DNA from: Calycina herbarum
Taxonomy: Eukaryota > Ascomycota > Leotiomycetes > Helotiales > Pezizellaceae
Direction: 5' to 3'
Assembly: GCA_001414485.1 (NCBI GenBank)
Contig: LLEY01000160.1
Span: 124,001-188,000 of the forward strand
Length of the DNA: 64,000 bases
In this document: piece by piece, positions 11,005-20,936 of the stretch
Layout of the letters: each line of letters begins with the position of its first letter
Position numbering within the stretch: the first letter of the stretch is position 1
The notes under the pieces: model-generated
What the model saw: the letters and a program-made list of their open reading frames with translations, nothing else
Databases searched by the model: none
Told to the model about the DNA's origin: nothing
Position numbers and translations under genes: made by a program

Positions 11005-11130
11005 GCGGGCCCAACGATATGGATATTTCTAATTATCCGATAACTGCATTTATCTCATTATTATTGATTTACTTTTTTTTAGGGAGGATAATTAGAAATA
11101 TCTGATTAAAGGTGCGAGCCAAACAGCCTA
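11005..11130. repeat. Short inverted-repeat element related to the 10100 MITE
   Basis: An 18-bp inverted repeat (GGATATTTCTAATTATCC at 11021-11038 against 11086-11103, one mismatch) is followed at 11114-11129 by GCGAGCCAAACAGCCT, a variant of the MITE terminus. It is probably a truncated relative of that MITE. The outer limits are uncertain. Confidence 0.5.
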
Positions 11131-11315
11131 AGTTCTCCTCAGAATTGCTTCATTCGCACCATCATTTTTCTGGTTCTCTGCTCGGGCATTTCCTCTTGAT
11201 ACAGCCCACGTTATTGAATGTTCCTCCACGCCATATCATATTAACAATCGTCTAACTAGCTCCGATCGTATTCGGCAAACCTGACAGCCCTTCAAAAAAG
11301 CCGCCTCATTTTCCT

Positions 11316-11895
11316 TCAGTTTCGTTTTTTGTAGTATGGAAAGGTGACACTTTTAGGCAAACCACCAGGTTTTCCCTTGTCGCTCAAAATCATGGCATAG
11401 ACTTCTGTTCCTGTTTCTTTGCCAAGTAAATACACGTTCTCCTCGGTGCTTTGAAATAGAGTTGGCCCAAAACCCTTATACCCCTTTGCTTTTTCCTCAG
11501 CTTCTGCTTCAGGGAGATTTTGAAATTCGACAAGGACGGCGGTAACTATAGAAAACCTCGGAGTCAGCATTGCTATTTGTAGAAGTGTGCCTGAGGAGAG
11601 GGAGGAGGAAATAGTGTTGTGCGATGAGGAAATTGATTCTTAATCCCCCTGAAACAATCCAAAAGAGGAAAGAACAACTCGGAGAATACCCACTCCATTC
11701 TCTGCATTAAAGGTTTGACCAAAGCCATTGTGGAATAGCGGTTGCTTTAATTGGTTTTTGGAGTACTTTGGCTTGAGCTTGAGCTGGGGCGTCGGTATAA
11801 GGTGGTGGCGGTGCGGATCCGGTGGTAGAGTCGTTCTTGTTGTTCAATAGTCGTCGGAAGAATGACTGTCTAGGTTTTGCTTCTTTCTTTACCAT
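11316..11895 (-). pseudogene. Copy A2 of the PPxY/SAM-like family, one nonsense codon and one intron
   Basis: Exon 1 (11895-11694) encodes MVKKEAKPRQSFFRRLL, then SAPPPPYTD and IPQWLWSN. A 148-bp intron (11546-11693, GTGGGT...CTATAG) and exon 2 (11545-11316) restore EWITAVLVEFQNLPE, KGYKGFGPTLF and GGLPKSVTFPYY, co-linear with A1. At 11709-11707 the codon matching Gln in A1 (SNHQCREW) is TAA, a C-to-T change consistent with RIP, so the product would stop after 62 residues. A1 lacks the intron at this site. The rest of the frame is intact, so inactivation looks recent. Confidence 0.78.
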
Positions 11896-11949
11896 CGTTG
11901 TAGAGTCTGTACTTGTCGAGGAATGGTGGAGGGTTCTGAATGATGTTGC

Positions 11950-12090
11950 CAGGTGAGTGGTAAATGATGGCAGTGAAAGAGTGTGAATTACGGTAAAGAG
12001 GAATGCTATCTACGTGATCTTTATAGACAGTAAGTGCGCTAGCCCCAATTAATCAACATCACTACATATGCTAGGTGAATATAAAACTGT
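11950..12090 (-). promoter_or_regulatory. Promoter of copy A2, homologous to the A1 promoter
   Basis: Shares several blocks in order with 8225-8402 (TTTATAGACAGTAAGT, CGCTAG, TAGGTGAATA). A TATA-like box (TATAAAGATC) lies at 12024-12015 on the minus strand. Confidence 0.5.
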
Positions 12091-12182
12091 ATCCTAGGTT
12101 ATTAAAGTATTAACGTAGGCTCCGGACATGCTCTTTTCAAACTTCAAGCTGCCCGCTCCTGGAATCACCACCTCTTTTCTCT

Positions 12183-12628
12183 TTACTTGCTTGGAACCTC
12201 ATAGTGTGGGTACGTAAGAGTACTTGGTAAAGCACCAGATTGATTCCTGACGCTAAAAATCAAAGCATAGATTGCATGTCCTGGATCATGGCCAAGTAAA
12301 GACTTCCAAACGTCGTTTGTACTTTGAAAAAGAGCTGGACCAAAGCCTTTGAACTCTTCTCTTTCTTACGAGCTTCCATTTCGGGGACATTGAGATATTC
12401 GACGAGGAAAGAGGTAATCTAAACTCTGCATTGGTGGTTCGACCAACGCCATTATGGTGTAGCGGCAGCTCTGATTCTTGGTTTTTGGGTTACTTAGTAA
12501 GGTGGTGGTAAATCTCCCGTGCTGGAAAATGTGAAGGAGAATAATCCCCAGAGGATCGAGATTTTGGATTGCGGTGGAATTTGTCGAGTTTGAGAAGCCT
12601 TTGCTTCTTCTTTAGAGGTTTGCGCCAT
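12183..12628 (-). pseudogene. Copy B2 of the PPxY/SAM-like family, heavily decayed
   Basis: Starts MAQTSKEEAKASQT, similar to MTQTSKEG of A1, and keeps DLPPPY followed at once by a stop. Further stops interrupt the matches to WSNHQCREW, to the VEYLNVPEMEARKK segment and beyond. The C-terminus SGALPSTLTYPHYE is still readable, ending at a TAA at 12183. At least three nonsense codons and a shifted frame in the middle show that it is dead. It is closest to B1 at the C-terminus (LTYPHY / VTYPHY). Confidence 0.75.
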
Positions 12629-12938
12629 GATTACAGATATTTTTTTCGTTGACTAGGTTTGAAGTGCGTTTTGGCAGTGGGATGTGAGAGTTCTGACTTG
12701 CTGGTACTTTTGATAAAATAATGATTTGACAAAGGATATTGGCAGTGCCGGTACAAGTCATAAGACCTCTAGAAGTTCAACTGAACTCTCCTAGCAAGCT
12801 CCACTTTTTATCAGCCAAACCTCGCTAAAGTCTGGAAACTTCACCACCAACCAAAAAAGTACAATCTGAACTCCTTTCAAAAACTGACACAAGAATAAAA
12901 CTCCCTTTCGATGTGACATAGTGCAAAAATATAACTTT
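12629..12938. other. Upstream region of copy B2
   Basis: Contains AGCAAGCTCCACTTTTTATC and CCTCGCTAAAGT, which correspond to sequence upstream of B1 (about 9490-9540). No gene is seen. Confidence 0.4.
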
Positions 12939-13033
12939 TGGAGCAGCTGGTGATCGAAACCAGGACTTCATCGAATCATATACTATTTTAGCAGCTATGC
13001 AAACGAGGCACTCTACCACTGAGTTACAGCCCC
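12939..13033 (-). tRNA. tRNA-Ala (anticodon UGC) with a 23-nt intron
   Basis: The minus strand folds as a full cloverleaf. Acceptor GGGGCTG/CTGCTCC pairs except for one T-T and one G-T; the D arm ACTC-AGTGGTA-GAGT is perfect; the anticodon stem CCTCG/CGATG has one mismatch; the anticodon loop TTTGCA...T has anticodon TGC at 13001-12999; the variable loop is AAGTC; the T arm CTGGT-TTCGATC-ACCAG is perfect; the discriminator is A. An intron at 12997-12975 sits in the canonical place, one base 3' of the anticodon. A TTTTT run at 12929-12925 would terminate RNA polymerase III. The T-A pair closing the T loop, where G-C is normal, and two stem mismatches leave some chance that this is a tRNA pseudogene. 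Confidence 0.65.
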
Positions 13034-14488
13034 TGAGTTGTGGTTGTTGACGACAGAAGAGCTTTTATGTGTACCTGTAAAGATATTTGCCGAAGTGGGG
13101 CTCACAGGGGGCGGGCTTGGCATTATGTAACCAACCCTATCCCAAAACTTCCCCCCCACCGTGAAGGAAAGCATCAACAGCCCCATTGAAAACATACGAG
13201 CTTGCGCAACCGTTGCTTGAGATGGTGTAAAAAGATAAACGCTTCAATTATAGGTGGAATTACATTGATAGGTTTCCCTTCTTATATTAGGCCCGAAGCT
13301 AACGATGTACCGCTGGCCCTAGCTTATCATCTTACGACGGGCTCCGATGCCATACTCGTAGACTTCAAAGGATTATTTCGTTGAGCTCTCAGAAATATTT
13401 CACCTCAGCTACACCATAATGATATTTTAAGAGCATCCAGCTCGCAAATAACCGAGATATGATTCTAACTAACGATTCAGAGCAATTAAGTTGCCTAAGA
13501 ACGTTAAAGATTGAGAGTCCAAAGTTGTATTGAACGTGCTTATGGTTTCAATATTCTTGATCCCAAGCTCAAAATATCGCTGACAAAACCCCGAAATATG
13601 CTATAGTCACTCAAGTGTCCTTCCATTCTAGCTGGGTATACTGTAAAGGCTGGAGCTACCAACTCTAATCGCATGGGCCCATGTCACGTGTCACTCTTCA
13701 ACACTGCTAGGATCATATGAAGCAGGAGCTACCGAAACTTCACCCCTAGTAGGTACATTTCTGGATAACAGCAGCAACCATACAGTTCTGGCCTGCGGGG
13801 TGATCTCAGAGTCAGGATTGTCATTTCCAGGAGGAACCCATTCAGAAACATCCACTTTGCATGAATGCCGTAAGAAAGTTATCCAGCTAAACGAGTAAAA
13901 ATTTCGAAGAGTCCAGTGGCCACTGGTGCGCCCGGAGCAAGAGGGAAAACGCCTTCAATCAAGGTCTCTGGCGCGGTGCTGATTTCATTTGACGTGACTG
14001 ACCATAGAGGGTTGGTAGCTTTTCCGCCTTTCCCGGAGCCAACATAAACAGTGGTAAATCACTCCCAATAGCCAATTTCATAGGTTCAATATTCCTAAAA
14101 AACTAGGATAATTGAGAGTGCTAAATTGCTGGTCTGTCGTCTTTCTTCGAGGGGGGCCAAAATTGCTGGACGCGCTCTTTCCCATCTGTTTAGCAACTAT
14201 CATGCCGGATTCTTCATTCCTCTAATCCGCAGTGTACCTGTGCTGCGTAGGTCGACCTCATCGAACAGTCGTGGCGTTTTGAACCTCCATCGTGCGAGGG
14301 CCTTAAGAACAACGACCATATGGCGTCGTCCACGTTCTGGATTGCAGCCGAAGGGATTGAATGGGTCCAGTGGCTGATGCATTAAGCAATGTTGAGCGTT
14401 GATATCTCCAGCGATGGCAATTTGAGCCGACGGTCTGCCATTTGACAGGTGGAGATTTGCAAAACACCAAAAAACCCTTTGACAAACT
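13034..14488. other. No gene recognised between the tRNA and the hAT-like MITE
   Basis: Short open frames (13013-13195 -, 13202-13384 +, 14126-14377 +, 14200-14508 -) show no family motif. Nothing else is supported here. Confidence 0.45.
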
Positions 14489-14496
14489 AACCTGGC

Positions 14497-14964
14497 CAGT
14501 GTAAGCAATGAGTAGAGTAGAGTAGAGTAGTGACTACTACTCTACTCTACTTAAGGGATTTTAAGTACTAGAGTAGTGGAGTAGTGCGGGCCAGGACTTG
14601 GGGTGGCGTCGGAGTGGCGTTCCGGGGCTGCCCAGGAGCTTAAGCGAGATCTTCTTTCTACTCTGTCTACTACGTAACTTCTTTAATAATAGTCTTAATA
14701 GATTAGTAATCAATTATATAATTATGAAAAGAAGTTTTTATTATATATAACTACTAATATTACTAATAATAAGCTTTATAAGCCTTATAAATGCAAATAT
14801 ATAAATATTACTAAGAATACTCAAGACTACTCGAGTAGTCTTAAGTCACTACTCTACTCTACTCATCCGACCCGCTACTCATACTCTACTCTACTATTCA
14901 AGAATACTACTCAAGAATACTACTCGAGTAGTAGTGGGTAGTTGAGTAGTTTGTGTTCACACTG
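14497..14964. mobile_element. Non-autonomous hAT-like element with 8-bp target duplication
   Basis: A 468-bp element flanked by the exact 8-bp direct repeat AACCTGGC (14489-14496 and 14965-14972), the hallmark of hAT insertion. Its ends are short imperfect inverted repeats (CAGTGTAAGCA and TGTTCACACTG). Inside each end are runs of GAGTA/TACTC units, so that long parts can fold back (for example GAGTAGAGTAGAGTAG against CTACTCTACTCTACT). No open frame for a transposase is present; it would move in trans. Confidence 0.8.
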
Positions 14965-14972
14965 AACCTGGC

Positions 14973-16375
14973 AGGTGTAAAAGACCCCTGTTGGGCTTCT
15001 AAAAGACAAGAGCTACCAACTTCAAACGTCGAGGCCGCTCCTTCTTTAATTTAATCAAAGCACCACCCAAGAACTCACAGTCGCTCCTTCCCTACCTAGA
15101 CCTTTCAAGTTAGGGAAGCGACCCCGAGGATCGCGCCAGACCAAAACGGAATTTATGTATTCACATCTTTGGGTTTCTTTCGTCATGGTGACCCGAAGTT
15201 AAGGAAGGAACGATCTCAAGCCCCTCCTGAGTTGGAGGAGCGAAGGAAAAAACCACCTGATTACCCCATCACTCAGTTGAATTATCTACCACCTTCAGAA
15301 CGCCTATTTTCCGCACCCAAGTTTCCGCACCCTTTGAAAAATTCCACCACCTTACAAAAATTTTGAGATCTCTGCCAGACCACCTAAGCGCCTGATTTTC
15401 CGAGAGCAAAATAACAGGATTTAGCACGACCAGGAAGGCCACTTCTCATGTCGAGAGCTGACCGCAGAAGAGGTGGAGGAGGCCCGCTGACAGCGAGGTC
15501 CCTTTTTTATCGAGCAAAGTCCAACCATTGGCCATGTGCTGACCATGGAAAACTTAGATTCTGCAAAGCAACTGCAAAAACAAGACTCTTGGTTGTTTCG
15601 TTTTCGGCATTCCATTATCGGGAAATTTCGTACTGGCCGTAGCTTGCCTCGCCCCCTAATAGCTCCAAGAACGACCAATTTATGTTCAACCAAACCCAAG
15701 CCGTTTTTATACAAGACGCTATATGTGGCAATTAACGTTGAAAGTCAAGGCAAGGGTTAGAAAGTTGAAGGATACTTTTGAATCTTCTTCAAAGAAGTGA
15801 ACTGACTCCAAATTACCTAGGCCACCTGAGGATAGTACCTTTTACGCGTGGAGGCCGGGCGACAGCAAAAGCGACCATGGGGCATGGAACATCTGGATAT
15901 ACCTTCGAAAACTGTAAACGAGCCTTTTTTGACCTCGATGTCTCAACTATCGCCTTGGGAGAAGAGCTAGCTACTAATTCCACGTCTGTTACGCGTGCCA
16001 AGCTTTACCGGGTAGAATGATCTGTATATTAGTCGAGTCTGACTAGGAATATCAATCTCTTGACGGCCCTTTACAAAGAAAATTGGCAGCGAAACAAATT
16101 AGGTAAAGAGATCATCTACGCTTCGAGAACCAGATGCGAGAGAGGGCTAAAAGTTCATTACTAGAATTTCATAAGCAGGTAGCCTTGAAGAAGCCAGGTG
16201 CTCTTTTTAGAGGAATTGCGGGCAAAGATTAAACGAGCAAAGGAGAAGGAGAAGGAGAAGGAGAGCTCTAATGAGGATAGTATTGTCCGATGTATAGTTA
16301 CTAAATTTACAAAATTATACGAGAAGAATTGTTTGAATTGTTGACGTTTTATTTTCGCTAACCACTGTATGTTAC
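14973..16375. other. No gene recognised between two transposons
   Basis: About 1.4 kb with short open frames on both strands (15421-15760, 15778-16020) and no recognisable domain. A short purine repeat (AAGGAG/GGAGAA units) lies at 16238-16264. Confidence 0.45.
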
Positions 16376-16493
16376 TACAGTGAGTTGCGAGTTAAGCTTG
16401 AATTTGCCCACTTTTTTTGTAAACCGAGCTTTTTGAGATTTTCCCCCTTTTTTAGGCACTCTGTTACCTATTAATTAATAATAACATATGATA

Positions 16494-18316
16494 ACGTGTT
16501 TCACAAGCGAGTCGCCCACACAAGCGGGTCGCCCACGTTCCTCGTCGCGTACCATGTACCACCTTTAAATCATAATGGCTCAACACTACAACGTTCAATT
16601 ACCTTCTCAAGAAGCTAATATCATTTTAGCAACCTAAGAACTCGAAAACAACGCGTCATTAACCGAACGAAGCGCTACAAAGATTTACCATGTTCCTCGA
16701 AAGACTCTCTAATCGACGCGCCGGAAAGCCCTTACAACGCGATTACCAGCCTAATTCGAAAAAGCTTACAAAGCTAGAGGAGGAGGCAATAGTTAGATAT
16801 ATATTAGAGTTGGATTCGCAAGGGTTTTCGCCTATAAGGGATATAGTACGAGATATAGCCAACAATCTACTAAGAGAGCGCGATAGAAAGCCTATAGGTA
16901 GGAACTAGCTAGATAACTTTATAAAACGTACACCTAAGCTTAAAACTCGATAGAGTCGTTTATACGATCGTTAGCGAGCTTTAACTAAGGATCCGCGAGT
17001 TATTAGCCTATGGTTTACGCTTATATAGTCTATTAAAGAGAAATATAGTATTTAAGATAAGGATATTTATAACTTTAACGAAAGTGGCTTTATAATAGGA
17101 GTTATTTTGTCCTAACTTGTTATTATAAGCTCAGAAACACGTAGGAAGCGAAAGCAAGTTCAGCTAGGCAATCGCGAGTGGGTTATAGTTATTTAAGGAG
17201 TTAACGTAATAAGATAGGCAATCCCGCTATTTATTATATTCGCGGGCAAAGTACTTATTTCTACCTAGTACTAAGACATATATATACTATACGATTGGGT
17301 AATTAAGGTTAGCAACAACAGCTAAACAAATAATAAGCTTAGAGTTATATAGTTAAAGCATTTTAACAAGTATATAAAGGTATAAAGTATAGAAGGATAT
17401 CGTTTATTAATTATTAATAGTTATAAAAGCTATAACTCGCTTGAATTCCAACAACTCTATAAAGACTTAAATATTATTACCCTCTATATACCTCTATACT
17501 TATCGCACCTACTATAGCCGCTTGATGTAGTCTACTTCTTACTATTAAAGCGAGCGTATAGAGCTAAGATATCAGGCTTAGTAGGTAATTATATTAATTA
17601 TATTACTAAAGAAACCTTTCTTCTAGCGTTTAAAGCAGCTTTTTATAAAGCATTTATAAAGGATAATATCTACGCGAGTTTTAAAGAAGCTGTATTATCA
17701 AAGCTTGATTTAAGGCTTTGTACACCAACACCAACAATACCAGAAGACACTCTATAGACACCTAAAACACTAAGTAACGTATACGAAATAATAGCTTAAT
17801 TAACGCTTATTCGAGATCGGATTCAAAGACATCAAGACTCGTCACCTAGTTCTATTATTCAGTCTCTTAATCAGCTTAAAAAAGGCTCAACTAGGGTGTT
17901 GTATAATATAGTATTAATACGTAAGGAAATTACTAGTCTTTGTATAATAACTAAGGCTATAACTAAGCGTAAAAGTCGTAAGAGGAAGTATATTAAGAGT
18001 CAAGAGACATTAACAGTAGGCGACGTAGCTGATTTAATTGCTTCTGAGGAAAATAGTAGCTAGAAACAAGGTAAAGAGTCTAGGAAGAGAGTTCGCGTAG
18101 ATAGGCACTATAGCTGTTATAGTAAAACTAGGCATAATTCTCGTACTTATCAGGCAGAAATATTAGATGTAGAAGATAGCGAAAGTTCTAAAGAATACTA
18201 GACAGCTTCTATAGTAATAATAACTTTGTATGGTGTTGAGTATTTTGTATTATAATAACACTAGGTTGAAAAAGTGGGCGACTCGCTTATGTAGGCGACT
18301 CGCTTATGAAACACGT
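16494..18316 (+). mobile_element. Fot1/Pogo-like DNA transposon, RIP-degraded, nested
   Basis: A 1823-bp element with terminal inverted repeats starting ACGTGTTTCACAAGCGAGTC and ending with the complement, flanked by TA (16492-16493, 18317-18318). Each end holds two tandem 17-bp units (CACAAGCGAGTCGCCCA-like). The body encodes a decayed pogo-type transposase. It lies entirely within the outer element, so it inserted later. Confidence 0.82.
16575..18201 (+). pseudogene. Fot1/Pogo-like transposase (CENP-B HTH + DDE_1), RIP-inactivated
   Basis: Begins MAQHYNVQLPSQEANIIL with a helix-turn-helix (TKIYHVPRKTLSNRRAGKP) and continues KLTKLEEEAIVRYILELD, as in Fot1-type transposases. More than ten TAA/TAG codons interrupt it. 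The catalytic blocks are changed in ways that need only G-to-A or C-to-T: family NFDETGF is NFNESGF, LDGHESH is INSYKSY, and the C-terminal zinc knuckle has lost cysteines (CYSKTRHNSRTY). The third Asp survives in PLDV. This pattern is typical of RIP. The related element at 34382-36240 keeps the original residues. Confidence 0.85.
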
Positions 18317-18844
18317 TATACTATTTATAAGAACAGGAAAGAAGAGGCTTATATCTCCCCTTGTACTCTATAAACTTTATAAGACAAAAACAGACAATTT
18401 TATATCTGTCTTGATTTTTATAGGGTCTTGGCATAGCCTGTCGACCTTACAGGGGGTAGTGAAATTTTTTTCAAGAAAAGGGGTTATTTTAAGAATTATT
18501 TATCTTTTAGTTTACTTTTGCTATACTTACTTTAAATTGATAAATTATATAGAAGAGAGATAATTAGATATAGCGCTTCTTTCTAGCTAGGCCTCGTCTC
18601 TTTTATAGTACTTTTATTTTCTGTCTTCTAAAGAAAAGAGGGAGAAAGCCTTAATAAAAAAAAGCTCGGATTACAAAAAAAGTAGGCAAATTCAAGCTTA
18701 ACTCGCAACTCACTGTACTTCTGGGACATATTTAAGAACTTGTTTTAAAGAATTTAAATTCGTTTATAATTTTTCCGGAATTCGGGAAAACTATCCTTCA
18801 GAGATGTGAAATAAATACATCGAGAGTAAGATCTCCGACTCGCA

Positions 18845-19062
18845 GTAGACAGGAAAAGTGGCGGGCCTTGCTGACTCCAACAAACGAGATACCCTTTTGA
18901 AACACGTATAGCTTGATACGTTAAGGTCGTAAAAGTGATTAAAAAATACAAGAAAAAGCAGAAAGAACTAATTGAGAGTGCTCCTGACTCTTACGTTGTT
19001 GTGTAATCCTAACCCGAGTTCGAGAGTGGATTCATTTAAGGCCCGCCACTTTTTTTGTCTAT
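18845..19062. mobile_element. MITE-like inverted-repeat element, about 218 bp
   Basis: Ends are inverted repeats of about 25 bp with a perfect 16-bp core: AAAAGTGGCGGGCCTT (18854-18869) and AAGGCCCGCCACTTTT (19038-19053), extended by AGTAGACAGG / TTTGTCTATT. No coding capacity. A target duplication is not evident, so the class is open. Confidence 0.5.
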
Positions 19063-19102
19063 TCAAGCCTCGAGTGAAGTAATATCTCCGAAGTAGAAAA
19101 TA

Positions 19103-20436
19103 AGAGTTGGGGCCATTACTCGTGGGACACCTAAACGAACCCCACCAAATTGACACTTATTACTTAAAAATCTATTATAATTTAAACTTCAAGTCTTTTG
19201 CCTTAAAACTTATATATATTATTAATGAATAGGTGCTAATCCTTTAACTTTGATAACATCTTCTAACTTATAAGTTAATCGCTCATTATATCGCCTATAA
19301 TCACGTGGATCTACCAGATCCCAAAGCCTTTGGATCTCCCTAATCAACGCTTCCTTAGAAGTCAGGACAAAAGGCAACTTTTTCAGCTCTTCTTTCATCC
19401 ACCGCCAGACCTTCTTAATTACATTTAAATCAGGTGAAGAAGGAGGCCAATTAAACCCGCGGACACTATGTTCGAGCTTAGCTAAACGAGCATATCCCTT
19501 ATACACCTTAGAACCGTCTTCTATAAAGATATACTCAGTACCAAGCTCGTCGAATAAGGGAAAGATAACTAGCTCGAGAACTTGATCTCTATAGGCTCGA
19601 GAATTCACCCCTTTACAGCCTTATTCCTTCTCTAAGAAGACAAGAGAGGATTTATAATCCTAGCCGATCGCGCCCCAGATTATAACCGTCACCCTCTCTG
19701 AGCGATATATTGACCTAATACAGTCCGGACACCTCTTTTCGTCTACACGCCGTGTAACCCAGACTCTCCTACTCTTTCTTAGCTCAAATATACACTCGTC
19801 CGACCATATGACCTTCCTCTAGTCCCCCCTTTGCTTATGAGTAGCTGCCTAGTCCGATGTCCCCCACCAGCGGTGCGTATATGTAAAAGCAAGACGTTTC
19901 TTTGCTTAGAGTCGGCTAATAAAGGGACGAGGGCAAGCAATACATCGTCGGTAGCCAGCGTAGCGAAGTTCTCGGCGGATTGTACGAGCAGAAGCAGGTA
20001 GATTAAGAGCGTTTTTGCCTTATATAAAAGATATATAACGAGTAGAATAATTTTATAATATAAATCGAAGGATTTAGCGTATATGTCGCTTAGATAGTAA
20101 TCTCTTTCGAAACTGCTTCCCTTTCCGTGTAGTTCGACTTGAATTGCTCTTACATATCCTTTACGCGGTCGATTTTAGTACACCTAATTCAGCTTCTATC
20201 TTCCTCCACGATTTTCCATCGTCTCGCGCTTAACGTACTCTAGCGCGCTTCGGTGTCGACCAATTCTGGCCAGATTCGTGTATAGAAGAGGGGGAGAGGA
20301 TTCGGTCTGCCATTTTCAATTTGATGAGTTTTGGTTAAAGGTTGAATTATGGTAGGTTTTTGAAGACGGAGTGTCGGAAATTATGGTGGGGCGGGAAATC
20401 TCGCTTAGGTGTCCCACGAGTAATGGCCCCAACTCT
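19103..20436 (-). mobile_element. Tc1-like DNA transposon, RIP-degraded
   Basis: A 1334-bp element with inverted repeats of about 34 bp: AGAGTTGGGGCCATTACTCG at the left end and its complement at the right end. It is flanked by TA (19101-19102, 20437-20438). Size, TA target and transposase type fit the Tc1/mariner superfamily. Confidence 0.8.
19222..20313 (-). pseudogene. Tc1-like transposase (DDE_3), degraded
   Basis: Starts at about 20313 (MADRILSPSSIHESGQNW) and is soon broken by stops. The last 128 codons (19608-19222) are open and contain the C-terminal DDE part: EYIFIEDGSKVYKG carrying the second Asp, and WPPSSPDLNVIKKVWRWMK, where the family normally has NPIENVW or NPIEHVW. The catalytic Glu/Asp there is Lys, a G-to-A change consistent with RIP. 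The element is dead. Confidence 0.78.
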
Positions 20437-20936
20437 TACCTTCGAGCGAAGTAAGAACCTTCGAATCTCTGAGCAAATATATCCGAGAAGCAGTATCTCC
20501 GAGCTAAAATAATATTTCCGAGAGAGGTAAATACTTCGGAAATACTTCGGAGATATTCCTTAGAAACATAGAGCTCGGAAGTATCCTCGGACATATTCTC
20601 TCGTACATATTTTCTCGGACATATTTTCTCGGACATACTCTCTCGGACATATTCTCTCAGACGTCTCTCAGAAATATTTATAATATCTCCGAACTTCATT
20701 CCGAATTACTCAAAGTATCTCCGAAAACTTGGATACAATCTCGGGGATAGAGACAAAGTGTTGAGTAATTCTCGGAGAAATTATTAGGAGTCACTGGGAG
20801 AAGTTGTTTCGGAGATATTTACTCTCGGAGATATTGGCAATTAAATTTCCTTTCCTCAAAAATATATCCGAGGTCAATTTCGAGTTCTCCGAGACTACTC
20901 CGAGCAACTCTAAGTAAGTCCGAGTAGAGTTGATAC
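20437..20936. repeat. TCTCGGACATATT minisatellite and related TCCGAG-rich repeats
   Basis: From 20585 to 20668 a unit of about 16-17 bp (TCTCGGACATATTTTC and variants) is repeated five times. The surrounding 500 bases are filled with looser TCTCCGAG/CTCGGAGATA repeats on both strands. Open frames here only reflect the repeat (for example repeated EYVRE/ENMSE). No gene is seen. Confidence 0.7.

Larger units (their letters stand above)
16378..18715. mobile_element. Outer TA-inserting element, split by a nested Fot1-like element
   Basis: Terminal inverted repeats of about 45 bp: CAGTGAGTTGCGAGTTAAGC... at 16378 and its complement ending ...CAACTCACTG at 18715. TA flanks both ends (16376-16377, 18716-18717), as in Tc1/mariner insertions. 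Once the nested element (16494-18316) and one TA are removed, about 513 bp of non-coding sequence remain, so this is a non-autonomous (MITE-like) element. Confidence 0.75.

Noticed and set aside
20585..20668. CRISPR-like regular repeats
   Set aside because: The units are adjacent without unique spacers, and the genome is eukaryotic.
20436..20699. 87-codon frame with repeated VRENMSE-like units
   Set aside because: It is only the translation of a minisatellite next to a transposon end.
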